DNA of 64,000 nucleotides from Paenibacillus timonensis (lineage in GTDB: Bacteria > Bacillota > Bacilli > Paenibacillales > Paenibacillaceae): the NCBI RefSeq assembly GCF_009725205.1, contig NZ_WNZY01000001.1:186001-250000 (forward strand). Direction: 5' to 3'. The translations under genes and the position numbers were made by a program. A model generated the notes under the pieces. That model did not search any database and was not told where the DNA came from. It saw only the letters and a program-made list of their open reading frames with translations. This document shows positions 8,328 through 16,357 of this stretch, in pieces. How positions within the stretch are numbered: the stretch's first letter is position 1; the number at the start of each line of letters is the position of its first letter.

Positions 8328-8393
8328 TCCCTCTCCCACCCGCATCAAACGAAATGAACCTGAGTTACTTCGTTTATGCCAGAGGCTATTATA
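8328..8393 (-). promoter_or_regulatory. structured 5' leader of the purine permease gene
   Basis: On the minus strand a TATAAT box (8393-8388) is followed at once by a foldable RNA: outer stem CCTCT/AGAGG (8385-8381 with 8334-8330) and inner stem GCATAAACGAA with TTCGTTTGATGC (8379-8369 with 8353-8342, one bulge). The loop contains GTAACTCAGGTTCAT. It lacks the purine-riboswitch junction sequences. The rest of the gap to 8562 shows no other feature apart from the AGGAGGGG ribosome binding site of the next gene. Confidence 0.45.
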
Positions 8394-8562
8394 CCACGGT
8401 TTATGACGGATTGCCTTTTACAAGTTGTTCCTTGGTGGGGATTAGGTCCGGCGAATGAAGGCATGACGGCGATTGAGTCTTAAGTCCCGTAAAAAAATAG
8501 GACCAAACTACCGATAACAAGATGTGTCAACATCATGACATTTTTAACATCAGGAGGGGAAC

Positions 8563-10590
8563 ATGAAGAGAAAGAGTTCGTTCGTATGGGTAGTTTGTCT
8601 GTCGTTGGTTTTGTCGTTTTGGGTTTCATCTGGGCCTCCGGTTCAGGCTGGCACCGATTACAAGCCGATTGAATCGATTACGCTGAGGGAGTCGCCTTTC
8701 TCGATTGGAGAGGGCTGGACCGTTAATGCAAGCTTTAATTCGAATGCCCCCTATGCGTTAGCTAAGGGGAAAAAGGAGTACCTCGCCGTTGGCCCTTACG
8801 GCACGGTAATGAAGTCTACGGACGGGGTTGCCTGGAAGGCCTTGTCGAAGTTCGGGAGTTATCATTTTACCGCCATCGACTGGGATGGCTCCAAATACGT
8901 CATGTTCGGCAGCAACACGGAATATGCTAGTCGCCTGTATGAGAAGCCCTCTGAGGGATTTGTCTCCACGGACGGCCTAACATGGACGAAGATTGATTTT
9001 GATCCGGGCGAGACAATCTACCAATTGACATGGGGAGAATCCGGATTTGTCGCGGTGGGGCAAAAGCATATTTTCTACTCCAAGGATGGGGAGCACTGGG
9101 AAACCAAACGCACGCTGTTTAACGATTATGGCGCGGATATCCTGAGGTATGTGAACGGGATTTATTTGATTTCCAACCAATACGAAGATCCATTTGTCCT
9201 CGTCTCGAAGGATGGGCAGAATTGGTCCGCCAAAACCTATAACGCATCCGCCGGGATTCAGGATATGATCTGGACCGGGAAGCAATACCTGGGTGTTGGT
9301 AACGGTATCTATACTTCGCCCGACGGGTTTACTTGGACGAAACAGGCGAAGTCCCCAAGCGGCGCCGAGCTGATGACGATTACCTCCGGACATGGCCTGT
9401 ACATCGTTACCGGTGCTGCAGGTCAAACGAGCGGGGTCAACAAAAATGTAGCCTATACATCCAAAGACGGCGTGAGTTGGAAGAAGACGGATCTTTCTTA
9501 TCTTCACGCGAATATCTACATCATCTATCCGGTAGCCAGCGGTTTTGCAGGAATCGGTTCCAATGATCGGCAGGATTTCCCCGATAGCACCTACGCTCTG
9601 TATACGAAGGACGGCAGCTCGTGGAGCTACCGGTTGACGGGCTCGCAGACAGGTGGGGAGCTGGGAGGCATCGCGACCAACGGGAAGAGAACCGTGGCCG
9701 TTGGGTTGGCTGGCAACGTAATCTATACCGATGACGGGATTACTTGGCGGGGCGGTAATCCGTTTGCCTATCGGGACAGGCTGGGTAGACCGAATTTATA
9801 CGATGTGGTCTGGGGAGCAAACAAGTTCGTTGCAACCGGTCATTACGGTATTTACTACTCCACGGACGGCTATAGCTGGAAGAAGGCCAATGTACCTCTC
9901 AAAGATCAGTATGGTCAGTTGCGCAATATTTTGTGGACCGGTAAGTTTTTTGTAGCGTCGGATCAATCCTATGGCACTTATACATCTAAGGATGGGGTGA
10001 AATGGACTCGGGTGGCTAGCGTGAGCAATGGAAACTGGCTGACCTCGATGGTCTGGGACGGCAAGCGTCTGCTAGCTGCTTTCCGCGTGCATAACTACAA
10101 CACCGGCGTCGGGACAACCAAGCTGATGCAGACGACGGACGGGATGAATTGGAAGCTGGTGAAGACGATCGATTTGAATCAGACCTACCTGGCTTGGAAC
10201 GGCAGTTCCTATGTGGCATTAGATCTTTATAATTCTACGAACACATGGGTGTCCAAGGACGGATTGAATTGGTCAAAGAAACAAATGACGTTCCCGAACG
10301 GCAGTTTTGATGCCTTGGACTTCTTAACCTCATTCGACGGTAACTTCTTCGCAATGGGAACGGACTATGATGAGGTTAACGGGGACGGGGAGTATGTTCC
10401 TTACCGCGTGTACTATCTGTCCAAAGACGGAGTGCAGTGGAAGAAGGTGGCGATTCCCCCAATCTATCAAGGGATTGACGGAGCCGGCACGCAAAGAATG
10501 TTCGATGGAATCAAAGTCTATGGCAAATATATCTTCGTTGGCGGAAATGACGAGATCATGTACGTAGACCGGCTGACGGGCTCGAAGTAG
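8563..10590 (+). CDS. secreted Asp-box repeat beta-propeller protein
   Basis: A 675-residue exported protein. Residues 1-30 form a signal peptide (KRK, hydrophobic core, cleavage after PVQAG). The remainder contains about 13 copies of an Asp-box-like motif S/T-x-D-G-x-x-W (for example STDGVAWK, SKDGEHWE, SPDGFTWT, TDDGITWR, STDGYSWK, SKDGVQWK), spaced about 40-60 residues with W/F-x-G-x-x-Y/F strands between. This points to one large or two linked beta-propellers, as in sialidase/BNR folds, but no sialidase catalytic triad was recognised. It is a single gene with AGGAGGGG upstream and its own terminator. Carbohydrate or wall binding is a guess. Confidence 0.8.
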   Translation: MKRKSSFVWVVCLSLVLSFWVSSGPPVQAGTDYKPIESITLRESPFSIGEGWTVNASFNSNAPYALAKGKKEYLAVGPYGTVMKSTDGVAWKALSKFGSYHFTAIDWDGSKYVMFGSNTEYASRLYEKPSEGFVSTDGLTWTKIDFDPGETIYQLTWGESGFVAVGQKHIFYSKDGEHWETKRTLFNDYGADILRYVNGIYLISNQYEDPFVLVSKDGQNWSAKTYNASAGIQDMIWTGKQYLGVGNGIYTSPDGFTWTKQAKSPSGAELMTITSGHGLYIVTGAAGQTSGVNKNVAYTSKDGVSWKKTDLSYLHANIYIIYPVASGFAGIGSNDRQDFPDSTYALYTKDGSSWSYRLTGSQTGGELGGIATNGKRTVAVGLAGNVIYTDDGITWRGGNPFAYRDRLGRPNLYDVVWGANKFVATGHYGIYYSTDGYSWKKANVPLKDQYGQLRNILWTGKFFVASDQSYGTYTSKDGVKWTRVASVSNGNWLTSMVWDGKRLLAAFRVHNYNTGVGTTKLMQTTDGMNWKLVKTIDLNQTYLAWNGSSYVALDLYNSTNTWVSKDGLNWSKKQMTFPNGSFDALDFLTSFDGNFFAMGTDYDEVNGDGEYVPYRVYYLSKDGVQWKKVAIPPIYQGIDGAGTQRMFDGIKVYGKYIFVGGNDEIMYVDRLTGSK

Positions 10591-10604
10591 AATTGATGAA
10601 AGCT

Positions 10605-10644
10605 GGATGGGCATGGGGGGGACCTCATAACCCATCCTTTTTTT
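10605..10644 (+). terminator. intrinsic terminator
   Basis: GGATGGG (10605-10611) and CCCATCC (10631-10637) followed by seven Ts. Confidence 0.8.
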
Positions 10645-10684
10645 GCGTGATATCGGGTTTGGTATAATCAGAGGTGTGTGTTCC

Positions 10685-10750
10685 ATGAATGACTATGGCT
10701 GGATCATAACGCAGCGTGAATTGGATCGAACAACTACGGTAGACGATTAG
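10685..10750 (+). CDS. possible 21-codon leader ORF upstream of sfsA
   Basis: ATG with GAGGTG 8 bases upstream encodes a 21-residue peptide beginning MNDYGWIITQ and ending TTTVDD. Its stop overlaps the region of the sfsA ribosome binding site, leaving 12 bp before the sfsA ATG. An extended promoter (TTTTTG, 17 bases, TATAAT, ending about 10670) lies just upstream. It could be a translated coupling peptide, or chance. No homologue is recognised. Confidence 0.3.
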   Translation: MNDYGWIITQRELDRTTTVDD

Positions 10751-10762
10751 GGATGTGAATAG

Positions 10763-11449
10763 ATGAAGTATAGGGACATCGTGCAGGGCCGGCTACAGCG
10801 GCGGGTGAACCGATTTATTGCTGAGGTTATGGTGGGCGACGCCGTGGAACAGGTACACGTGAAAAATACCGGCAGGCTCAAAGAGCTTTTGCTGCCGGAT
10901 ACCGAGGTCTTGTTAGAAGCCTCCGATCGTCCGGAACGGAAGACGAATTATTCCTTGATCGCGGCAGCCCATGACGGAGGCTGGGTGAACGTAGACTCGC
11001 AAGCACCTAACCCGGTGGCGTTCGAGGCGCTGAATGCGGGGAGTATCGCAGAAATTGGCCCCGTTACCCGTGCAAAGCGGGAAGTTACGTATGGGGACTC
11101 TCGGTTTGACCTGTATTACGAACAGGGGGAGAAACATGGGTTCATTGAAGTTAAAGGTGTCACGCTCGAACAGGGAGGCATCGCCATGTTCCCGGACGCC
11201 CCAACGGCGCGGGGAACCAAACACGTGTTGGAACTGGCCAAGGCGGTTCTAGAAGGGTATGCCGGGACAGTTCTGTTCGTTGTGCAAATGAAGGGCTGTC
11301 ACGCGTTTACCCCTTACCGGGAGATGGATCCGGCCTTTGCGGATGCGCTCAAAGAGGCCTCTCGGCAAGGCGTCCGTATCTTGGCTTATGAAGCCATCGT
11401 GACGGAACGGGAGATCGTGTTAGGCGGCAGCCTCCCGGTTCGTCTGTGA
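10763..11449 (+). CDS. sfsA: SfsA family DNA/RNA nuclease-like protein
   Basis: A 228-residue homologue of E. coli sugar fermentation stimulation protein A. It has the N-terminal OB-like region (RRVNRFIAEVMVGD, then VKNTGRLKELLLPD) and the nuclease-like core DSRFDLYY, GFIEVKGVTLE (Glu-x-Lys), MFPDAPTARGTKH. The DFD/ExK residues resemble a PD-(D/E)XK active site. In E. coli overexpression affects maltose gene expression; the physiological role in Gram-positives is unsettled. It appears to be in its own unit, perhaps with the short upstream ORF. Confidence 0.93.
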   Translation: MKYRDIVQGRLQRRVNRFIAEVMVGDAVEQVHVKNTGRLKELLLPDTEVLLEASDRPERKTNYSLIAAAHDGGWVNVDSQAPNPVAFEALNAGSIAEIGPVTRAKREVTYGDSRFDLYYEQGEKHGFIEVKGVTLEQGGIAMFPDAPTARGTKHVLELAKAVLEGYAGTVLFVVQMKGCHAFTPYREMDPAFADALKEASRQGVRILAYEAIVTEREIVLGGSLPVRL

Positions 11450-11562
11450 GTGTTGTCTGTAGCAAGGCGGCCGAATTGCAATCTTCCTGACTTTATGATG
11501 AAATTTACGAAGGCGGACTTTTCGCTGATCTGAGCCTATTGCGAACAGGAAAGGGGATCCCC

Positions 11563-12420
11563 ATGAAATTAAGAGTATCCGCTGTCCAATATCATCTGCA
11601 CACCATTGGCAGCTTCGACGAGTTCGCCCGTCAGGCCGAACATTATATTAAAACCGCGGAGGAGTTCAGCGCGGATTTCGTGCTGTTCCCTGAGTTTTTC
11701 ACCACGCAGCTCATGTCCATCGGATCGCCGGACGGCAGAGCGCTGACCATCCAGGAGCTGCCGAACTTCACGGAGCAATACCGCACCCTGTTTAGCGGGT
11801 TGGCCCGGCAAACCGGGATGCATATCATCGGCGGGACGCATGTGATTCGCAAGGGGGATCAGTTGTACAACGTGGCGCATCTGTTCTACCCTGACGGGAG
11901 AATCGCGGAGCAAGCCAAGCTGCATATTACCCCCACCGAAGTAACCGAATGGAACATGACGCCGGGCGACGGCCTGGAGGTGTTCGAAACCGAGAAGGGC
12001 AAAATCGCCATGTTGACCTGCTATGACATCGAGTTTCCGGAGATCGTCCGGATGGCCAAAGCGAAAGGAGCGGATGTCATTTTCTGTCCATCCTGCACGG
12101 ACGACCGCCATGGCTTCCATCGGGTGCGCTATTGCTGCCATGCGAGAGCGGTCGAGAACCAAGTGTACATCGTCGCCACCGGTACGGTTGGTTCACTGCC
12201 GACGGTGGATTTCATGCGGGGCAACTTCGGACAGGCGGCGGTAATTACGCCAAATGACGTTCCGTTCCCGCCGCGCGGCATCCTGGTGGAGGGCGAGATC
12301 AACGACGATATGATCGTGACTGCCGATCTGGATTTAGAACTGCTTTATCAGGTTCGCGAAAAAGGCTCCGTCACGACCTGGCGGGACCGGCGAACGGATC
12401 TGTATCCCGACTGGAAATAA
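11563..12420 (+). CDS. carbon-nitrogen hydrolase (nitrilase superfamily)
   Basis: A 285-residue nitrilase-superfamily protein with the catalytic triad visible: Glu44 (LFPEFFTTQL), Lys119 (QAKLHITPTE) and Cys153 (MLTCYDIEFPEI). It is likely an amidase acting on a small carbon-nitrogen substrate; the substrate is unknown. It matches the nitrilase half of the two-domain GNAT-nitrilase protein exemplified by B. subtilis YhcX, and the following gene encodes a GNAT protein, so the two may form a functional pair. ATG at 11563 is chosen because AAAGGGG lies 6-9 bases upstream. Confidence 0.9.
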   Translation: MKLRVSAVQYHLHTIGSFDEFARQAEHYIKTAEEFSADFVLFPEFFTTQLMSIGSPDGRALTIQELPNFTEQYRTLFSGLARQTGMHIIGGTHVIRKGDQLYNVAHLFYPDGRIAEQAKLHITPTEVTEWNMTPGDGLEVFETEKGKIAMLTCYDIEFPEIVRMAKAKGADVIFCPSCTDDRHGFHRVRYCCHARAVENQVYIVATGTVGSLPTVDFMRGNFGQAAVITPNDVPFPPRGILVEGEINDDMIVTADLDLELLYQVREKGSVTTWRDRRTDLYPDWK

Positions 12421-12458
12421 ATCTAGAATAACGCAATTGTCCGTGGAGGCGAGACGCG

Positions 12459-13136
12459 ATGTATCGCAAGGAATGGTATGTGTTTGATCAAGGCCGGCCC
12501 GTGCCGGCTGTGATTCGAAATTATGAAGAGAGGGATTTTCCGGGGTTGATCCGCATTCAGCAGGAGAGCTTTCCGCCCCCTTTTCCTTCGGAGTTATGGT
12601 GGACGGAGGAACAGCTGAGCCATCATGTTCAGCTGTTCCCGGAAGGCGCGTTGTGCGTCGAAGTGAACGGCGAGTTGGCCGGATCGATGACCGGGCTCAA
12701 GGTCGACTTCGATCCCGGCAAGCCGGAGCATTCCTGGGCGGACATCACCGATAACGGGTACATAAGGAACCACCGCCCCGAGGGGAACACGTTATACGTT
12801 GTTGATATCGGCGTGCGACCGGCTTACCGGCAATGGGGCCTGGGAAAATGGTTGATGCTGTCCATGTACGAGCGGGTGGTACACCAAGGTCTCCAGCGTT
12901 TGCTCGGCGGCGGGAGAATGCCGGGGTACCACAAGCACGCGGCAGAGATGACGGCTGAGCAATATCTTGGCGCAGTCGTGAGCGGTGAGCTGAAAGATCC
13001 GGTGATCACCTTCCTGCTGCGATGCGGCCGTACGCCCGTTGCGGTTGTACCCGATTATTTGGAAGATGAGGAATCGCTAAATTACGCGGCACTGATGGAA
13101 TGGAAGAATCCATTTATCCAATCTCTACTTGAATAG
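12459..13136 (+). CDS. GNAT family N-acetyltransferase
   Basis: A 225-residue acetyltransferase. The acetyl-CoA binding motif A is in VVDIGVRPAYRQWGLGKWLM (R-x-x-G-x-G/K pattern), preceded by beta strands EVNGELAGSMTGLKVDF. It lies 38 bp after the nitrilase gene and resembles the GNAT half of the fused GNAT-nitrilase proteins of bacilli. Joint acylation and amide hydrolysis of the same metabolite is a reasonable inference; the substrate is not known. Confidence 0.85.
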   Translation: MYRKEWYVFDQGRPVPAVIRNYEERDFPGLIRIQQESFPPPFPSELWWTEEQLSHHVQLFPEGALCVEVNGELAGSMTGLKVDFDPGKPEHSWADITDNGYIRNHRPEGNTLYVVDIGVRPAYRQWGLGKWLMLSMYERVVHQGLQRLLGGGRMPGYHKHAAEMTAEQYLGAVVSGELKDPVITFLLRCGRTPVAVVPDYLEDEESLNYAALMEWKNPFIQSLLE

Positions 13137-13152
13137 GAGGCGTTAGAAGCCC

Positions 13153-13824
13153 ATGGAATTTACTCGAATCACGAATATTCAGGACCCTTTGTTTAAATCC
13201 ATGCATCAGCTGATGCAAGACGTATTCCCACCGGAGGAAGTGCTGGAATTCGACCTTTGGAAAGAGCCCCTGGAAGACCCCGGCATTCGCGTATTCGTCG
13301 CGGTGCATGAAGGGCGGGTTGTCGGAGCAACGGAGTATCGGTACTACGAGGACTTTAATGTGGCGATGACCGACTTCACCATTATCGGCCAAGCGGGCCT
13401 TGGCATCGGTCGGTTCCTGGCGGATCGCCGGCTGCGCGATTTGCACGCCTTGGCGGAGGCAAACGGGAAGAAGCTGCGTGGCATGTTCGCGGAAATCTAC
13501 GATCCTTACCGAGTGGAGCATCACGAATTCGGCGGAGTGAAGCCGATGGATCCGTACGTGCGCCGCGAAGTATTGTCCCACCTTGGTTACATGCGGTTGG
13601 ACTTCCCATACGTGCATCCGTCTTGGAATAATGACGGGGAAGCGGTCAGCGGGCTCGATCTTTGCTTCCTGCCGATGGACGGCAGCGACGATAGCCTGGA
13701 ATCGGGGTTGATCGTTCAATTCCTGGAGCGGTATTACACGGTGCTGGAGAACAAACCGCAGGCCTGGTACGACATGGTGGAAGGCCTAAGAGCTCAAAAT
13801 AATATAAAGCTGCGGCCTATCTAA
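13153..13824 (+). CDS. GNAT-like acetyltransferase, third gene of nitrilase operon
   Basis: A 223-residue protein 16 bp after the preceding GNAT gene, with AGGAGG upstream. The fold is GNAT-like: VFVAVHEGRVVGATEYRYYE as central strands, a G-x-G-x-G-rich pyrophosphate loop in AGLGIGRFLADRRLRDLHAL, and a late strand region RREVLSHLGYMRLDF. The binding loop departs from the strict Q/R-x-x-G-x-G/A pattern. It is the terminal gene of the three-gene operon and is followed by a strong terminator. Confidence 0.7.
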   Translation: MEFTRITNIQDPLFKSMHQLMQDVFPPEEVLEFDLWKEPLEDPGIRVFVAVHEGRVVGATEYRYYEDFNVAMTDFTIIGQAGLGIGRFLADRRLRDLHALAEANGKKLRGMFAEIYDPYRVEHHEFGGVKPMDPYVRREVLSHLGYMRLDFPYVHPSWNNDGEAVSGLDLCFLPMDGSDDSLESGLIVQFLERYYTVLENKPQAWYDMVEGLRAQNNIKLRPI

Positions 13825-13848
13825 TTCATGGGATTGCAGGAAACAAAA

Positions 13849-13885
13849 AAGGTCGATCAGGAGCACGCCCCCTGATCGACCTTTT
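13849..13885. terminator. bidirectional intrinsic terminator
   Basis: AAGGTCGATCAGG (13849-13861) pairs with CCTGATCGACCTT (13871-13883) across a 9-base loop, flanked by A6 and TTTT, between convergent operons. Confidence 0.92.
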
Positions 13886-13902
13886 CCTATCTTGCAACGG
13901 GT

Positions 13903-14199
13903 TCAGGAAGGGATATTCAGCGCAGTTTGAATATTCTGCAAATCCCGCCCGATTTGATCCTGAAGTTCATAGGGCTGATAGAAGCCGCGCCTCATCATGT
14001 AGCCCATAATCATCTCATGAGCGTCGATGGCCTCCTCTAGTTGCTTGGTCAAGACATTCCGGACCTCCGGTGTGGCGCACTCCGTGACGGCCATGGCATA
14101 GTTTCGGACGGAGGTCTTTGCATTTAGCAAGTAGTCCATAGCGATGACTTCGTCGGTCAGCTTATCGAACCCCATCAAGTGTTCGAGCACCGGGTTCAT
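13903..14199 (-). CDS. CotF-family spore coat protein (YraF-like)
   Basis: A 98-residue protein of the Coat_F family: MDYLLNAKTSVRNYAMAVTE, CATPEVRNVLTKQLEEAIDA, HEMIMGYMMRRGFYQPYE. The pattern of helical segments with a C-terminal Y-Q-P-Y/F tract is typical of CotF and its paralogues. Last gene of a five-gene minus-strand operon; its start overlaps the preceding small gene by 4 bp (ATGA). The arrangement of small coat genes around a zinc alcohol dehydrogenase matches the B. subtilis yraD-yraE-adhB-yraF-yraG region. Expected expression in the mother cell during sporulation. Confidence 0.85.
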   Translation of the reverse strand: MNPVLEHLMGFDKLTDEVIAMDYLLNAKTSVRNYAMAVTECATPEVRNVLTKQLEEAIDAHEMIMGYMMRRGFYQPYELQDQIGRDLQNIQTALNIPS

Positions 14200-14414
14200 A
14201 GGTCCCTCCCTCCCGACGGAGCCGGAGACAGAAGTCCGCTTAGTTCGTGCAATTGCTGCGTGGATACTTGAACGTCATGTTGCAAAATCTGTTTTAGCTC
14301 CGGGTCCGAGACCAGCAGCTGCATCGTTTTTGCCTTGGTTAAGGCAATCGTTTTAGCGGCAGCCAGCTCGTGGACTTCCAGGGTTTCATGTAAAGCTTGA
14401 TTCGCTATATTCAT
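14196..14414 (-). CDS. small coat-associated protein (YraG-like)
   Basis: A 72-residue helical protein (LHETLEVHELAAAKTIALTK, then ELKQILQHDVQVSTQQLHEL) of the YraG/YraD type that accompanies CotF-like genes. It resembles the product of the first gene in this operon (both have LHE-x-x-x-K-T-x-x-L-x-K-x-K and ELK-x-x-x-x-x-DV). It overlaps the next gene by 4 bp. Confidence 0.75.
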   Translation of the reverse strand: MNIANQALHETLEVHELAAAKTIALTKAKTMQLLVSDPELKQILQHDVQVSTQQLHELSGLLSPAPSGGRDL

Positions 14415-14447
14415 GAGGGTTCCTCCTCTTGCTTTGGTGTTGGTGAG

Positions 14448-15584
14448 TTACGGCTTTAAAATCACCTTGATGCAAGCATCGGTCTTCGTATCAAACACTT
14501 CGTAGCCGCGTTTAGCTTCATCCAGTGGGATCACGTGGGTGATGATGTCACCGGGATCGACCTTGCCGGAAGAGATCAGCTCGTACATGTGCGGCATATA
14601 GTGGATGACCGGAGCTTGACCGGACCGGATGTTCACGTTGCGTTGCATGATGTCGCCAAGCGGAAACCCGTTATATCGGCCGCCATATACGCCGGTAATT
14701 TGAATCATTCCGCCTTTGCGGACCGCTTGCGAAGCGATCACCAGAGCGCTCATGGCTCCCCCATGCAGCTTCAGGCCACTGGCCAGAAATTCGAGGTTCG
14801 TCATTTTTCCGTCCATGCCCACCGCATCGATGACGACGTCTGCGCCGCCTTTCGTGATTTCCTTGAGATAGGAGCCGACGTTCTCGTATTGTTCGAAATT
14901 GACGGTTTCCACCTGATTCGTCTGCTTGGCATGCTGCAGCCGGTAATCCACGTAATCGACGGCAATGACCCGTTTCGCGCCCTTCAACCAGGCAAATTTC
15001 TGTGCAAGCAGTCCGATCGGACCGCAACCCAATATGATGACGGTATCTCCTTCCTTCACCCCGGCGTTATCGACGCTCCAATAGGCCGTTGGCATCGCAT
15101 CGGAGATGAGCGCCAGCTTCTCGTCAGGCTGTTCGCAGCTCTCTGGTATCTTATAATGAGTAAAGTTCGCGTACGGCACGCGCAGATACTCGGCCTGGCC
15201 ACCGGGATAACCGCCCGTATTGCCGGAATAACCGAAGTAAGCGCCCATATCACCGTGTTCGTTGGCGTTATCGCACTGGCTCTCCAACTGATTTTTGCAA
15301 TAAAAGCACTCCCCGCAAGCGATCGTAAACGGGATAATGACCCGGTCCCCCTTCTTCAGATGGGTTACCTCGGGGCCGACCTCTTCCACGATCCCCATCG
15401 GTTCATGACCGATGATATAGTCCTCCTGCAAATTCGGGATCATCCCATGGATCAAGTGAAGGTCCGAACCGCAGATCGCCGTACTGGTGATTTTGATGAT
15501 CATGTCATCGGGCTTTTCGATCTTCGGGGCGGGGACTTCTTTGACGATCACGTTTTTGATTCCCTGATAGGTTACGGCCTTCAT
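14448..15584 (-). CDS. adhB: zinc-dependent alcohol dehydrogenase (AdhB-like)
   Basis: A 378-residue medium-chain dehydrogenase. Catalytic zinc ligands are in [11 protein letters not shown] and IIGHEPMG; the structural zinc site is [15 protein letters not shown]; the NAD-binding motif is [17 protein letters not shown]. It is highly like B. subtilis AdhB (YraB), including its position between coat-like gene pairs. The physiological alcohol or aldehyde is unknown; glutathione-independent formaldehyde dehydrogenases are close relatives. Translation is coupled to the upstream CotF-like gene by a 4-bp ATGA overlap. Confidence 0.9.
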   Translation of the reverse strand: MKAVTYQGIKNVIVKEVPAPKIEKPDDMIIKITSTAICGSDLHLIHGMIPNLQEDYIIGHEPMGIVEEVGPEVTHLKKGDRVIIPFTIACGECFYCKNQLESQCDNANEHGDMGAYFGYSGNTGGYPGGQAEYLRVPYANFTHYKIPESCEQPDEKLALISDAMPTAYWSVDNAGVKEGDTVIILGCGPIGLLAQKFAWLKGAKRVIAVDYVDYRLQHAKQTNQVETVNFEQYENVGSYLKEITKGGADVVIDAVGMDGKMTNLEFLASGLKLHGGAMSALVIASQAVRKGGMIQITGVYGGRYNGFPLGDIMQRNVNIRSGQAPVIHYMPHMYELISSGKVDPGDIITHVIPLDEAKRGYEVFDTKTDACIKVILKP

Positions 15585-15967
15585 GCTTGGCTCCCCTCCA
15601 AATGCTCGTCCGGCGTCCGATCGAACATGCCGATGCGCCGTGTATCCGCAGGGAATAAATCCATCTGTCCGATGAGAATGGTGTTCTTAGCCGAAAGTTG
15701 GTCCAGTTGGTATTGCTCGGTTAAATCATAGGGATGGAACCATTTCTTGCGTATCATCAATTCGGTGATTTCCTGGTGCATGGCAATGCCCTGCCTTAGC
15801 AGATTGCGCAGCAAAATTCGGGCTTCGGGTGAGGCAGTTTCCGTCAGGGCGATCGCAATATTGCGCACACCTTCCTTGGCCCGCATCAGGAAGTCGACAG
15901 CGAAGGTCATGTCAGCGATTTCTGGCATATTTAGCGCGTTTATCGGATCCAAATGATCGTTGTTCAT
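15581..15967 (-). CDS. CotF-family spore coat protein (YraE-like)
   Basis: A 128-residue Coat_F protein: [59 protein letters not shown]. It is a paralogue of the 98-residue coat protein at the operon end, with a longer C-terminal tail. GAAGGAG upstream fixes the ATG at 15967; the frame is open further upstream but without a start signal. It overlaps adhB by 4 bp. Confidence 0.85.
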   Translation of the reverse strand: MNNDHLDPINALNMPEIADMTFAVDFLMRAKEGVRNIAIALTETASPEARILLRNLLRQGIAMHQEITELMIRKKWFHPYDLTEQYQLDQLSAKNTILIGQMDLFPADTRRIGMFDRTPDEHLEGSQA

Positions 15968-15980
15968 CTCGACGCTCCTT

Positions 15981-16226
15981 CTATTGGATAATCGGCTCGG
16001 GCCGGCTTTCGGGAACGGGGGCTTGAAAAGGAACCTGGCCATATAAAGCCTGCAGATCCTGAAGGGCTTGGAGCGTTTGCTCCACGTCCTTTTGCATCAA
16101 ATCCTTGAGCTCCTGATCGAATACGAGACCTTGCATCAATTTGGATTTCGCCAAGCACAATGTCTTGAAATTGAGGATTTCATGAAGATCTATCGATTCA
16201 TGGGGGGCTAAAGCTGGCTTATTCAT
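15981..16226 (-). CDS. small coat-associated protein (YraD-like), first gene of operon
   Basis: An 81-residue protein, [20 protein letters not shown] then [20 protein letters not shown], with a proline-rich tail. It is a paralogue of the 72-residue product downstream. It heads the operon YraD-like, YraE-like, AdhB, YraG-like, YraF-like. AGGTTG lies upstream of the start. A sporulation promoter would be expected in 16227-16300 but was not confidently assigned. Confidence 0.75.
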   Translation of the reverse strand: MNKPALAPHESIDLHEILNFKTLCLAKSKLMQGLVFDQELKDLMQKDVEQTLQALQDLQALYGQVPFQAPVPESRPEPIIQ

Positions 16227-16300
16227 GCGGCTCGGACAACCTCCTGTTTTTAAGGGATAGCTTTCCCTGGGTTTGGAGAGTTATGCCGAGAATGGATATA

Positions 16301-16339
16301 AAAAAGACGGTACCCGTCATGGACCGGCACCGTCTTTAT
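16301..16339. terminator. intrinsic terminator downstream of the glucanase gene
   Basis: AAAGACGGT (16304-16312) and ACCGTCTTT (16330-16338) enclose a G/C-rich loop; on the minus strand six Ts follow (CTTTTTTAT). Confidence 0.85.
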
Positions 16340-16357
16340 TACGTTGTTAAATCGGGA

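Noticed and set aside
8305-8400. Classical purine riboswitch before the purine permease
   Set aside because: Conserved junction and loop sequences of the purine aptamer are not present; only a generic hairpin is seen.
14535-15731. 398-codon plus-strand open frame opposite adhB
   Set aside because: Antisense shadow of a clear dehydrogenase with all zinc motifs; no ribosome binding site and His/Arg/Asp-rich nonsense composition.
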